The position numbers and the translations under genes were made by a program. A stretch of 64,000 nucleotides of DNA from Guyparkeria halophila. GTDB lineage: Bacteria; Pseudomonadota; Gammaproteobacteria; Halothiobacillales; Halothiobacillaceae. The stretch is from NCBI RefSeq assembly GCF_034479635.1, contig NZ_CP140153.1, positions 1,061,501-1,125,500 of the forward strand. The letters run 5' to 3'. Shown here in pieces: positions 9,000 to 16,643 of the stretch. The first letter of the stretch is position 1. Every line of letters starts with the position of its first letter. A model generated the notes under the pieces. That model was not told the origin of the DNA. It saw only the letters and a list, made by a program, of their open reading frames with translations, and searched no databases.

Positions 9000-9794
9000 A
9001 TGCAGGCAATCTCGGTGCAGTCGCCGGTTGGTGTGGGGCGGCATGGTCATTCCCCGGTCCCGCGTCAGGAGGAGCTGATGTTCACCGGCGCCCTGGCGGA
9101 GATTCCGCGGCCGGTGAACCTGGTGGGGACGGGCGACGTGTCGGGTTCAGCCTTGCTGGATGGCTCGGCCGTCGATGCCCTTCTGGAGCGTTTTGCCACC
9201 GCCTATTCGAACGGCGATCGGCGTGCGATCGCCTCGCAATGGTCCAAGTGGCTGTTTCATGCCTGGTTATCGCCAACGGTTGCCGTCATGGTCTTGGACG
9301 GCTATTCGCTGACCCGCCAGTCTGGCGACTGGGGCATTCGTTTTACCCAGGGCGGGCGTGCCGAGCGACTGTGGCTCCGCTCGACGCTGGCCCCAAGCCA
9401 GCGCGTTTCCGTTGATCGATTATTGACGCAGCTGGTTTCCGAGGATCTCGGCGATGCCGTGGCTGCCCTCGCTCGTCATTCCGGCGCCTCGGTCAACGTG
9501 TTCTGGAGCAACGCGGGCAATCTCGTCGAGCATGTGCTCACGCGCCTGGCCGATCATCCCGTCACCTGTCCGGATCGCCTGGCCCAGGCACGGCAGTTTC
9601 TCGACACACCGCGCCTGGCCGGCGTGCGCAATCGGTTGCATCGGCCCGTGACTTATCGTCTAACCGAGGGATCAACGACGCCGCAGCGACTGCGTCGAGT
9701 CTGCTGTATTCGCTATCGGCTGGAGGAATACGACTACTGCGAGAACTGCCCGCTGGCCTGTCGGTCGGCCAAGCCGGCCCGGGGGCACGGCTGA
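9000..9794 (+). CDS. fhuF: FhuF-like siderophore ferric-iron reductase
   Basis: 264 residues. The C-terminus holds RVCCIRYRLEEYDYCENCP, that is C-C-x10-C-x2-C, the unusual [2Fe-2S] signature of the FhuF/FscN family of siderophore-iron reductases; the N-terminal two thirds match the family only weakly. It should reduce ferric siderophore in the cytoplasm to release Fe(II). GGGAGA lies about eight bases before ATG 9000. The stop codon overlaps the start of the ATPase gene (ATGA), so it heads a four-gene operon fhuF-fhuC-fhuD-fhuB behind a Fur-like box. Confidence 0.85.
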   Translation: MQAISVQSPVGVGRHGHSPVPRQEELMFTGALAEIPRPVNLVGTGDVSGSALLDGSAVDALLERFATAYSNGDRRAIASQWSKWLFHAWLSPTVAVMVLDGYSLTRQSGDWGIRFTQGGRAERLWLRSTLAPSQRVSVDRLLTQLVSEDLGDAVAALARHSGASVNVFWSNAGNLVEHVLTRLADHPVTCPDRLAQARQFLDTPRLAGVRNRLHRPVTYRLTEGSTTPQRLRRVCCIRYRLEEYDYCENCPLACRSAKPARGHG

Positions 9795-10561
9795 TGTTCG
9801 AGGTGAGCGGAGCCACGTTCGTCGCCGGCGGCACCCAGGTGCTCGGCCCGGTGGATGCCTGCTTCGAGCCGGGAGAGGTGGTCGGGTTGATCGGCCACAA
9901 TGGCTCCGGTAAATCGACGCTGCTCAAGTTGCTGGCGGGACAGCAGGCGCCATCGTCGGGGTCGGTGTGTTTCGAGGGCGCGCCGGTCGGCGATTGGGGC
10001 GCGCGGGCATTCGCCCGCCGTGTCGCCTATCTGCCCCAGCATCCGCCCTCGACCGGCCATCTGACCGCCCGCGAACTGGTGGGGTTCGGCCGCTATCCCT
10101 GGCACGGGTTGCTGGGACGCTTTGGCGTTGATGATCGTCGTCGGGTCGAGGCGGCCATGCAGATGACGCAGACGGAGGAGTTTGCCGACCGACCGGTCGA
10201 CAGCTTGTCTGGGGGTGAGCGCCAGCGGGTTTGGCTGGCGATGCTGTTGGCCCAGGAAAGCGACTTCCTGCTGCTCGATGAGCCGCTCTCGGCACTCGAT
10301 ATCGCGCATCAGGTTGAGGTGCTCGAGCTGATTCGCCGCCTCTCGCACGAATTGGGGTTGAGCGTGGTTATCGTCCTGCATGACATCAACATGGCGTCGC
10401 GTTTCTGCGATCAACTGGTCGCAATGCACAGCGGTCATCTGCTGGTGCGTGGGGCCCCGGAGCAATTGATGGATTCGGCCACGCTGCGCACCATCTATGG
10501 CGTCTCCATGCAGGTGCTTACCCCCCCGGGCCAGTCCCGCCCGGTCGCCATCGTCGACTGA
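9794..10561 (+). CDS. fhuC: siderophore ABC transporter ATP-binding protein, FhuC/FecE type
   Basis: 255 residues with Walker A GHNGSGKST (residues 34-42), the ABC signature LSGGERQR and Walker B LLLDEPLSALD, followed by the switch His in VIVLHDINMASRF. The DINMA sequence after the His is typical of the iron-siderophore/B12 importer subfamily. It overlaps fhuF by one base and is four bases from the binding-protein gene. With the fused permease downstream, the gene order matches the fhuCDB order of enterobacteria. Confidence 0.92.
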   Translation: MFEVSGATFVAGGTQVLGPVDACFEPGEVVGLIGHNGSGKSTLLKLLAGQQAPSSGSVCFEGAPVGDWGARAFARRVAYLPQHPPSTGHLTARELVGFGRYPWHGLLGRFGVDDRRRVEAAMQMTQTEEFADRPVDSLSGGERQRVWLAMLLAQESDFLLLDEPLSALDIAHQVEVLELIRRLSHELGLSVVIVLHDINMASRFCDQLVAMHSGHLLVRGAPEQLMDSATLRTIYGVSMQVLTPPGQSRPVAIVD

Positions 10562-10564
10562 GCC

Positions 10565-11452
10565 ATGTTCGCGTCTCGCTTCACAGGCCTGCGCTTGCGG
10601 CGCTGGCTGATGACCCTGTTGCTCGCGCCCACCCTGGGCGTGGCGGCCCAGGCGATGGCCGTCGAGTCGGCCCCGCGGATCGCGACGCTCGACTGGACGG
10701 TGGCCGAGACCCTGATCGGCATCGAGGCCCGCCTGGTGGGACTGGCGCAGATCGAAGGCTACGAGTCGTGGGTCGCCGAGCCGAGCGTGCCGTCCAACGT
10801 GCTCGATCTGGGCCTGCGCGCCCAGCCCAGCCTCGAGCAGCTTGCGGCCCTCGCCCCGGACCGGATCGCGCTCTCGCCGATGTTCGCCAACCTCGAAGGC
10901 CGTCTGTCGGCGATTGCGCCCGTCACCGTCTTCGATCTCTACGGACCCGATGTCGATACCTGGACCGAGATGCGCCGGCTGACGCGAGAACTGGGTGGCT
11001 ACGTCGGGCGCGCCGAGCAGGCCGAGGCCCTGATCCGTGATACCGACAAGCGGCTGGCCGAACTGGCCGACCGTCTGCCCGACGAGCCGTCGGCGCTGAT
11101 CGTGGTGCAGTTCATGGACGAGCGTCACGTGCGGGTCTTCGGCGAGAACGGTCTCTATCACGCCGTGATGGAGCGGCTGGGCCTCGAGAACGGCTGGACA
11201 GGTGAGACCAACCGCTGGGGGTTTGCCCTGGTGGGGCTGGAGAAACTGGCTGGCCTCGAGGGGCGGATCGTGGTGGTCAAGCCCTATCCGGTTGGCGTCG
11301 AACGCTCGCTGTCGCAAAGCGCGTTCTGGCAGCGACTGATTGCCCGTTCGGGCCGAAAGCCGCTCGAGATCGAGCCGGTCTGGAGCTTTGGCAGTCTGCC
11401 GTCGGCCCGCCGGTTCGCCGAGCGACTGCTGGAGGCATGGCATGCAAACTGA
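10565..11452 (+). CDS. fhuD: periplasmic siderophore-binding protein, FhuD type
   Basis: 295 residues beginning with a Sec signal (basic RLRRW, hydrophobic LMTLLLAPTLGVAAQAMA, cleavage after about residue 32). The mature protein shows the class III binding-protein pattern: RIATLDWTVAETLIGI near the N-terminus, LVGLAQIEGYESW, LEQLAALAPDRIALSP and a long central helix before the C-terminal lobe. It should pick up ferric hydroxamate or a related siderophore and hand it to the fused permease encoded next, whose start lies inside this gene. Confidence 0.88.
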   Translation: MFASRFTGLRLRRWLMTLLLAPTLGVAAQAMAVESAPRIATLDWTVAETLIGIEARLVGLAQIEGYESWVAEPSVPSNVLDLGLRAQPSLEQLAALAPDRIALSPMFANLEGRLSAIAPVTVFDLYGPDVDTWTEMRRLTRELGGYVGRAEQAEALIRDTDKRLAELADRLPDEPSALIVVQFMDERHVRVFGENGLYHAVMERLGLENGWTGETNRWGFALVGLEKLAGLEGRIVVVKPYPVGVERSLSQSAFWQRLIARSGRKPLEIEPVWSFGSLPSARRFAERLLEAWHAN

Positions 11453-13427
11453 CGTGAGGATCGCCTCGCCGCTCGGCGTCAGCCTGGGATTGCTTGCCCT
11501 GCTGGTCGGGTTGGCGCTCTCGCAACTGCAGCAGCAGACCGGTGGCTTCGATATCACCCGGTGGTTGCCGGCTCCGGGCAATGCCTCGTTGCCCGCCGAG
11601 GATTGGGTCCTGGCGCTGAGTTGGTGGCCGCGGTTGATTACGGCATTGATCGCCGGCGCCGGTCTCGCCCTGGCGGGCGTGTTGATGCAGCAGGTGTTGA
11701 GAAACCCGCTGGCCTCGCCGACCACGTTGGGGGTCGCCGGTGGGGCGAATCTTGCCCTGATGTCGGCCACGTTGTTCGCCCCGGCGTTGATGGGCTGGGG
11801 AGCCGAATGGGTCGCGCTGGCCGGCGGGGCTCTCGCCATGGCCCTGGTGTTACTGCTTTCCTGGCGCCGGGCGCTCGCGCCCCTGGTGGTCGTGCTGGCC
11901 GGTCTGGTGGTCAACCTCTATTTCGGCGCGCTGGCCATGGTGCTGTTGTTGTTCAACCAGGAGACCTTGCAGGGGCTGCTGATCTGGGGCGCCGGCTCGC
12001 TGGCGCAGGATGGATGGCACGATGCGGGGATCTTGCTGCCACGGTTGCTGGTGGCGCTGGTCATCGCTTGGCTGCTGCTGCGGCCGTTGCGGCTGCTCGA
12101 TCTGGATGACGCCAGCGGGCGCGCTCTGGGCGTGAATCTCGCCTTCCTGCGGCTGGCCGCCCTCGGTGTGGCCGTGTTTATCACGGCGGTGGTGGTCAGC
12201 GTGGTCGGCCTGATCGGTTTCATCGGTCTGGCCGCGCCCAATATCGCCCGCCTGCTGGGGGCGCATCGGCTGGCGCCACGCGTGCTCTGGTCGATGCTGA
12301 TCGGGGCGTTGTTGCTCGCCGTCACCGACCTGGCTCTCCAGCATCTGGCCGTCTGGCTGCCCACCCTGATCCCGACCGGGGCGATGACCGCGGCCCTGGG
12401 CGCACCACTACTGCTCTGGTTGATTCCAAGGCTGCGACTGACCAGCCGGACACCCCCGGAGGCCATGGCCACGGACTGGCCGCGTGCGACCCACCCGCTC
12501 GGGAGGCTGATCCTTCTTGCCCTGCTGATGCCGCCGGTGGCGGCGTTGTCGCTGCTCAGTGGCCACCTGGCGGAAGGGTGGTCCTGGTTCCACGGCGCGT
12601 TGTCCGTCTGGGAGTGGCGCCTGCCACGGATGCTGGCGGCGGCCGGTGCCGGGCTGTTGCTCGCGGTCGCCGGCACCTTGTTGCAACGCCTGAGCGGCAA
12701 CCCGATGGCGAGCCCCGAGGTACTCGGCATCAGCGGCGGGGTGTCGATCTTCCTGTTGCTGGGGATCGTGTTGCTGCCCGCAGCGAGCATGGCGGTGCTT
12801 GCCTCATTGGGGCTCGTTGGTGCGCTGGCGGCGCTGGCGGTGTTGATCCTGCTCAACCGGCGCAGCGGTTTTCTGCCCGAGCGCCTGCTCCTGACGGGTG
12901 TGGCGATCATGGCACTGGCCGACGCGGTCCGGGCGCTGATCCTGGCCGGCAGCGACCCGAGGGGCCAGCAAATCGTGGCCTGGCTGTCCGGCTCGACCTA
13001 CTACGTGGGGCTTGATGCCGCGTGGCTGGTGTTCGGGTTGGGCATGGTGTCGGTCGCGGGCGCGCTGTTGCTGACTCGCTGGCTGGAGTGTTTCCCGCTC
13101 GGGGCGGCCGTGAGCCAGGCGGTGGGCGTGAACGTGACTCGCGGGCGCCTGATCGTGCTGGTGATTGCCGCCGTGATGACGGCCGCCGCCACCCTGGTGA
13201 TCGGTCCGTTGTCGTTCATCGGCTTGCTGGCACCGCACATGGCGCGCCTGCTGGGCCTGTCCCGCGCCCGCGACCACCTGCTGGGCGCCGCGCTGATCGG
13301 CATGGGTCTGATGATCCTGGCCGACTGGATCGGCCGGCAGATCCTGTTTCCGCAGGAGATCCCCGCCGGCCTGGTCGCCTCGTTGATCGGCGGTAGCTAT
13401 TTCCTCTGGGCGCTGCGCCGGTTCTAG
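11442..13427 (+). CDS. fhuB: fused double-length siderophore permease, FhuB type
   Basis: 661 residues, about twice the length of a normal FecCD permease, in two homologous halves. Half 1 runs to about residue 330 and half 2 begins near GHLAEGWSWFHGALSVWEWRLPR. Each half carries the family signatures: WWPRLITALIAGAGLALAGVLMQ..NPLASPTTLG in the first and EWRLPRMLAAAGAGLLLAVAG..NPMASPEVLG in the second, each with a late GFIGLAAP or SFIGLLAPH loop. Duplicated permeases of this size are characteristic of FhuB (660 residues in E. coli). ATG 11442 lies 11 bases inside fhuD with GGAGG upstream. About 20 membrane helices are expected. Confidence 0.92.
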   Translation: MQTDVRIASPLGVSLGLLALLVGLALSQLQQQTGGFDITRWLPAPGNASLPAEDWVLALSWWPRLITALIAGAGLALAGVLMQQVLRNPLASPTTLGVAGGANLALMSATLFAPALMGWGAEWVALAGGALAMALVLLLSWRRALAPLVVVLAGLVVNLYFGALAMVLLLFNQETLQGLLIWGAGSLAQDGWHDAGILLPRLLVALVIAWLLLRPLRLLDLDDASGRALGVNLAFLRLAALGVAVFITAVVVSVVGLIGFIGLAAPNIARLLGAHRLAPRVLWSMLIGALLLAVTDLALQHLAVWLPTLIPTGAMTAALGAPLLLWLIPRLRLTSRTPPEAMATDWPRATHPLGRLILLALLMPPVAALSLLSGHLAEGWSWFHGALSVWEWRLPRMLAAAGAGLLLAVAGTLLQRLSGNPMASPEVLGISGGVSIFLLLGIVLLPAASMAVLASLGLVGALAALAVLILLNRRSGFLPERLLLTGVAIMALADAVRALILAGSDPRGQQIVAWLSGSTYYVGLDAAWLVFGLGMVSVAGALLLTRWLECFPLGAAVSQAVGVNVTRGRLIVLVIAAVMTAAATLVIGPLSFIGLLAPHMARLLGLSRARDHLLGAALIGMGLMILADWIGRQILFPQEIPAGLVASLIGGSYFLWALRRF

Positions 13428-13795
13428 GCGGGATATCGGTCATCATGATTGCCGGGCGCCCGGCGCCCGGTTCAGAGGGTCAGGCCGTATCGGTCCGCCC
13501 GAGTCAGCCGGAGGTTTAGCCATGACGGGCGCGATGACAGTGTCGACAACTCTGTTCGACCTTTATCGGGGCGTTTCTACGAGAAGGGGACCGGCGTCCG
13601 TGAGCGTCTGGTCGCGCCGGATTTTCCGGGTGTCCGGCAGGGGCGGCACAGGCCATTTGCGGAGCCCACGGGGCGAAGCGGGTCTGGAGAAACGACGAGC
13701 AATCCGGGGTGCCATCGAACGAGAAGGGGTTGCCTGGCTGAAATTCGAGTCGGGCTGATCGATCCTGAACGGTCGTCGGTCTCGACCGCGGCGAC
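13428..13795. other. gene-poor stretch between convergent siderophore genes
   Basis: About 370 bases between the end of fhuB and the shared terminator of the receptor gene. A frame of 78 codons at 13522 on the plus strand has no ribosome binding site and a composition like antisense GC-rich DNA, so I do not call it. Nothing else is recognised. Confidence 0.4.
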
Positions 13796-13828
13796 AAAAA
13801 AAGGGCCCCGCGCTGGCGGGGCCTTTTG
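13796..13828. terminator. bidirectional intrinsic terminator
   Basis: A stem GGCCCCG / CGGGGCC with a six-base loop is flanked by a run of seven A on one side and TTTT on the other. It can stop transcription from both the fhu operon (plus) and the TonB receptor gene (minus), which converge here. Confidence 0.85.
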
Positions 13829-13857
13829 GTTTCTTTCGCTTGATTAAAGTGCTCGGC

Positions 13858-16044
13858 TCAGTACTTCCAGTCCAGCGACAGCATCACGTTGCGTGGCTCA
13901 CCGTAGAACGCCTGGTCGTACTCGACGCTGTTGAGGTACTTCTCGTTGCCGACGTTGTTGACGTTGAGCGAGGCGCTCAGGTTGTCCGAGAACTCGTAGC
14001 GCGCCATCAGGTCGGTGACCAGGTAGTCGTCCTGACGGGTCTGCCCGGTGTTGTACTGCTGGTCGCGGAAGGTTTCGCTCTGCCAGCGGATCTGGCCACC
14101 GACGGTCATCTTGGGCCAGAACGGCAACTGGTAAGTGGTTTGCGCGCGCAGCATTTGCTCGGGGATGAACGTACGGGCGCGTTCGCCGTCGCTGTCCTCG
14201 ATTTGCAGATAGGTATAGCCGCCGCTGGCGCGCCAGCCCGGCAGGATCTCCCCGGCCAGCGTGAGCTCGAGGCCTTCGCTGGTCAGATCACCGCTAGGCT
14301 CGTAGTAATTGAAGTAACCCGGCCGCGGATCGGCGAAGGTGCCGGCGAAGGTGGCGGTGTTGTTTTGCTCCGTGCGGAACAGGGCGGCGGTCGCATCCAC
14401 GCGCGCGTCGAACAGGGCGGCCTTGAGCCCGACCTCGTAGCTGCGCCCCTCGATCGGCGGTAGCTGCTGGTAGTTCTGGGTCACCTCGTTCTGCGGCTCG
14501 AAGATCTCGGTGTAGCTCGCGTAGGCCGAGAGCGTGTCGGTCAGGTCGTAGACCAGCCCGGCGTAGGGCACGATTTCGGCGTCGTACTCGCTCTCGCGTG
14601 CCACGGTGTAGCTCACGCCGCTGTTTTCCAGCCAGGTGGCCCGCGCGCCCAGGATGGCGGTCGCCCGATCCGTGAGGTTCAGCCGGGTCGCGCCGTAGAC
14701 GGAGCTTTCTTCCTGGGTGAAGTCACTGCCGCCATCCGAGGGGCCGAAGGTCGGGCGCGGGTAGTTGCCATCCCAGCGGTCCAGCGACACGTCGATGTCG
14801 CTGGTTTCGTAGAGGCGCGCGGAGTAATCGGTGATCTCCGACTGGCTCCAGTTCACGCCGACCATGGCCTCGTGCTCGCGGCCGAACAGATCGAAGGGGC
14901 CCGTAGCCTGTGCATCGGCGACCCACTGCTCGTTCTCGTAGCGGTAGTTGTCCATGATGATCGACAGGTCTTCGGTCGTGCCCGGTCGCAGCTGCTGGGC
15001 TGGGTCGTAGAGATAGAAGATCTCGCTGTCGGAATCGGAGGTGAGGTGGGTGCCCGTCAGGGTTGCCTCCCAGCCGCCGGGCAGGAGTTGCTGCACTTCG
15101 ACGAAGCTGCGGTGGTCCTCGTTGTCCCAGTAGCTCCAGTCGGGCGATGAGCTGGCCGAGCGATCGTAGTTGGTCGGCGACCCATCGCCGTAGTACATGG
15201 GAAGCGCGCCCCAGAGCGGGCTGTCGCTGTCGTTGTTCTGCCAGGTGTGGCCCGCGGTCAGCAGGGTGGTGTCCGTGAGGTCGGCCTCGACCACGCCGTA
15301 GACGACCTGCCGTTCACGGTGGTGACGGTCGAGGTAGGAGTCGCCGTCTTCGGCGGCCACCACCAGGCGGCCACGTATCCGATCGCTGCCGAACAGCGAG
15401 CCCGAGACATCCCCCTCGATGCGTCGACGATCCCAGGATCCCGCCGAGACGTTGGCGGATGCCTGGGTGTCGGCCGTGGGACGCTTGCGGATGAAGTTGA
15501 CGGTCGCCGATGGCGTACCGCTGCCGGACATCAGGCCGTTGGCGCCCCGGACCACCTCGATGCGGTCGTAGACGGCGGTGTCGATATCCCCCTGCACGTT
15601 GTCGTAGGGAAGGGGCGCGCCGACGCCGTCGATCTGGAAGCGCTGGATGGTGAAGCCGCGCGAAGTGTAATAGGTGCGATCGGTTTCCGGCTGCTCGACG
15701 GTGACGCCGGGGGTGGATTCGAGTGCGCTGTTGACGTCGTCGAGCTGGAAGTCTTCGAGCTGCTGACTGGTGATTACCGACAGCGACTGCGGTGTTTCCC
15801 GCGGGGTCAGCGTCAGGCCGGTGGCCGAGGCGGAGGCGGGCGCTTGGTACTGACCGGTCTGCTCGGTGGGTCGGAAGAATCCACCGCCCTCGACGACGAC
15901 CTGGTCGAGCACCACCGCGTCACTGGATTGCTCGGCCGCCTGGGCACTACCCAGGCCGAGGGCAAGGCAGGGCAGGGAGAGTGTGAGGCAATGGCGGACG
16001 GCTCGGTTGATCGGTGTGCGTTGGGCACGTTTGGATTGGGTCAT
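13858..16044 (-). CDS. TonB-dependent siderophore receptor
   Basis: 728 residues. A signal peptide ends at GSAQA; the mature N-terminus carries a TonB-box-like stretch (DAVVLDQVVVEG). The plug has the siderophore-receptor hallmarks: PRETPQSLSVITSQQLEDF, YYTSRGFTIQRFQIDG, DRIEVVRGANGLMSGSGTPSATVNF. The rest is a 22-strand barrel pattern ending SLDWKY with a terminal aromatic. The length and plug type match ferric-siderophore receptors of the FhuA/FoxA/FpvA group. It lacks the N-terminal signalling (STN) domain, so it probably does not feed a surface-signalling system. ATG 16044 is used; an in-frame ATG at 16059 is also possible. It converges with fhuFCDB and probably supplies the same pathway. 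Confidence 0.93.
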   Translation of the reverse strand: MTQSKRAQRTPINRAVRHCLTLSLPCLALGLGSAQAAEQSSDAVVLDQVVVEGGGFFRPTEQTGQYQAPASASATGLTLTPRETPQSLSVITSQQLEDFQLDDVNSALESTPGVTVEQPETDRTYYTSRGFTIQRFQIDGVGAPLPYDNVQGDIDTAVYDRIEVVRGANGLMSGSGTPSATVNFIRKRPTADTQASANVSAGSWDRRRIEGDVSGSLFGSDRIRGRLVVAAEDGDSYLDRHHRERQVVYGVVEADLTDTTLLTAGHTWQNNDSDSPLWGALPMYYGDGSPTNYDRSASSSPDWSYWDNEDHRSFVEVQQLLPGGWEATLTGTHLTSDSDSEIFYLYDPAQQLRPGTTEDLSIIMDNYRYENEQWVADAQATGPFDLFGREHEAMVGVNWSQSEITDYSARLYETSDIDVSLDRWDGNYPRPTFGPSDGGSDFTQEESSVYGATRLNLTDRATAILGARATWLENSGVSYTVARESEYDAEIVPYAGLVYDLTDTLSAYASYTEIFEPQNEVTQNYQQLPPIEGRSYEVGLKAALFDARVDATAALFRTEQNNTATFAGTFADPRPGYFNYYEPSGDLTSEGLELTLAGEILPGWRASGGYTYLQIEDSDGERARTFIPEQMLRAQTTYQLPFWPKMTVGGQIRWQSETFRDQQYNTGQTRQDDYLVTDLMARYEFSDNLSASLNVNNVGNEKYLNSVEYDQAFYGEPRNVMLSLDWKY

Positions 16045-16120
16045 GGCAAGCGTTCTCATTGATGGGATGACAGGAAAGGAATGAGACTGGGTCGCGACTC
16101 GTGTCGCTGGGGCGAATCTA

Positions 16121-16140
16121 CATGAGAACGATTGTTATGC
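16121..16140. promoter_or_regulatory. Fur box upstream of the TonB receptor
   Basis: CATGAGAACGATTGTTATGC reads on the other strand as GCATAACAATCGTTCTCATG, a good Fur-type site (ATGAGAAcgATTgTTAT pattern close to the 19-bp consensus). It lies about 80 bases upstream of the receptor start, in promoter position. Confidence 0.72.
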
Positions 16141-16250
16141 GCAACCGCAGATGGGGTTTTTGCCGATTCTCGCCCTTCGTGGGGCAGGGGAGTCCGGTGG
16201 TCCATCCCACGGCCCTAACGGGCGCCGTGCGCGAATTGAGGAGGTTGGCG

Positions 16251-16523
16251 ATGGCAGGTGGCTGGGCGAAAGACGGTGCCGAGCCGGCGCAGATCGACGA
16301 CGCGGGTGAGAATGCCCGGCAGCGGACGCGCGGCGAGATTCCGACGGGCGATAGCCAGCCGGGTGGAGTGCGAGGAGTGTGGCGAGCCGATAACCGAGGC
16401 GTGCCGTCATGCCGTGCCCGGAGGGTCAGCTGTGTATCGCCCGCCAGACTGAGCGGGACCACATGCAGGAGGGGGGTCTCGCCGTGCAACCGACGTGGCT
16501 CGGAGGACAGTCAGGGGCGGTGA
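16251..16523 (+). pseudogene. decayed copy of the ybiI-like zinc-finger gene
   Basis: The first ~36 codons (MAGGWAKDGAEPAQIDD.. to GEIPTGD) match the intact zinc-finger protein encoded at 19858. The ECEECGEPI segment then appears in a second frame, the QLCIARQTERD segment in a third, and the C-terminal VSPCNRRGSEDSQGR returns to the first frame. At least three indels are therefore needed, and the Cys pairs that bind zinc are split between frames. A ribosome binding site (GAGGAGG) and an open frame survive by chance, so a 90-residue scrambled product could be translated, but not a functional zinc finger. Confidence 0.85.
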
Positions 16524-16580
16524 GCCCGGTCGGCCGCGATGAGGATCGGTGGCGTGCCGCAGGGGCGTGCCATCGGGAGG

Positions 16581-16625
16581 TCACGCCTGGGTCACACCTG
16601 GGTCACACCTGGGTCGTCACGCCTG
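16581..16625. repeat. short tandem repeat, 11-bp unit
   Basis: The unit TCACACCTGGG (first copy TCACGCCTGGG) occurs three times in tandem, followed by a partial TCGTCACGCCTGG copy, between the decayed zinc-finger gene and the 3' end of the GGDEF-EAL gene. No function is evident; it may be a replication-slippage product. Confidence 0.7.
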
Positions 16626-16643
16626 GAGGGGATTGCGCCCGGA

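Noticed and set aside
9734-11914. A 726-codon open frame on the minus strand
   Set aside because: It is antisense to fhuC, fhuD and the start of fhuB, which show intact motifs.
13522-13758. A 78-codon open frame on the plus strand in the fhuB-receptor spacer
   Set aside because: There is no ribosome binding site, no family resemblance and a composition like non-coding GC-rich DNA.
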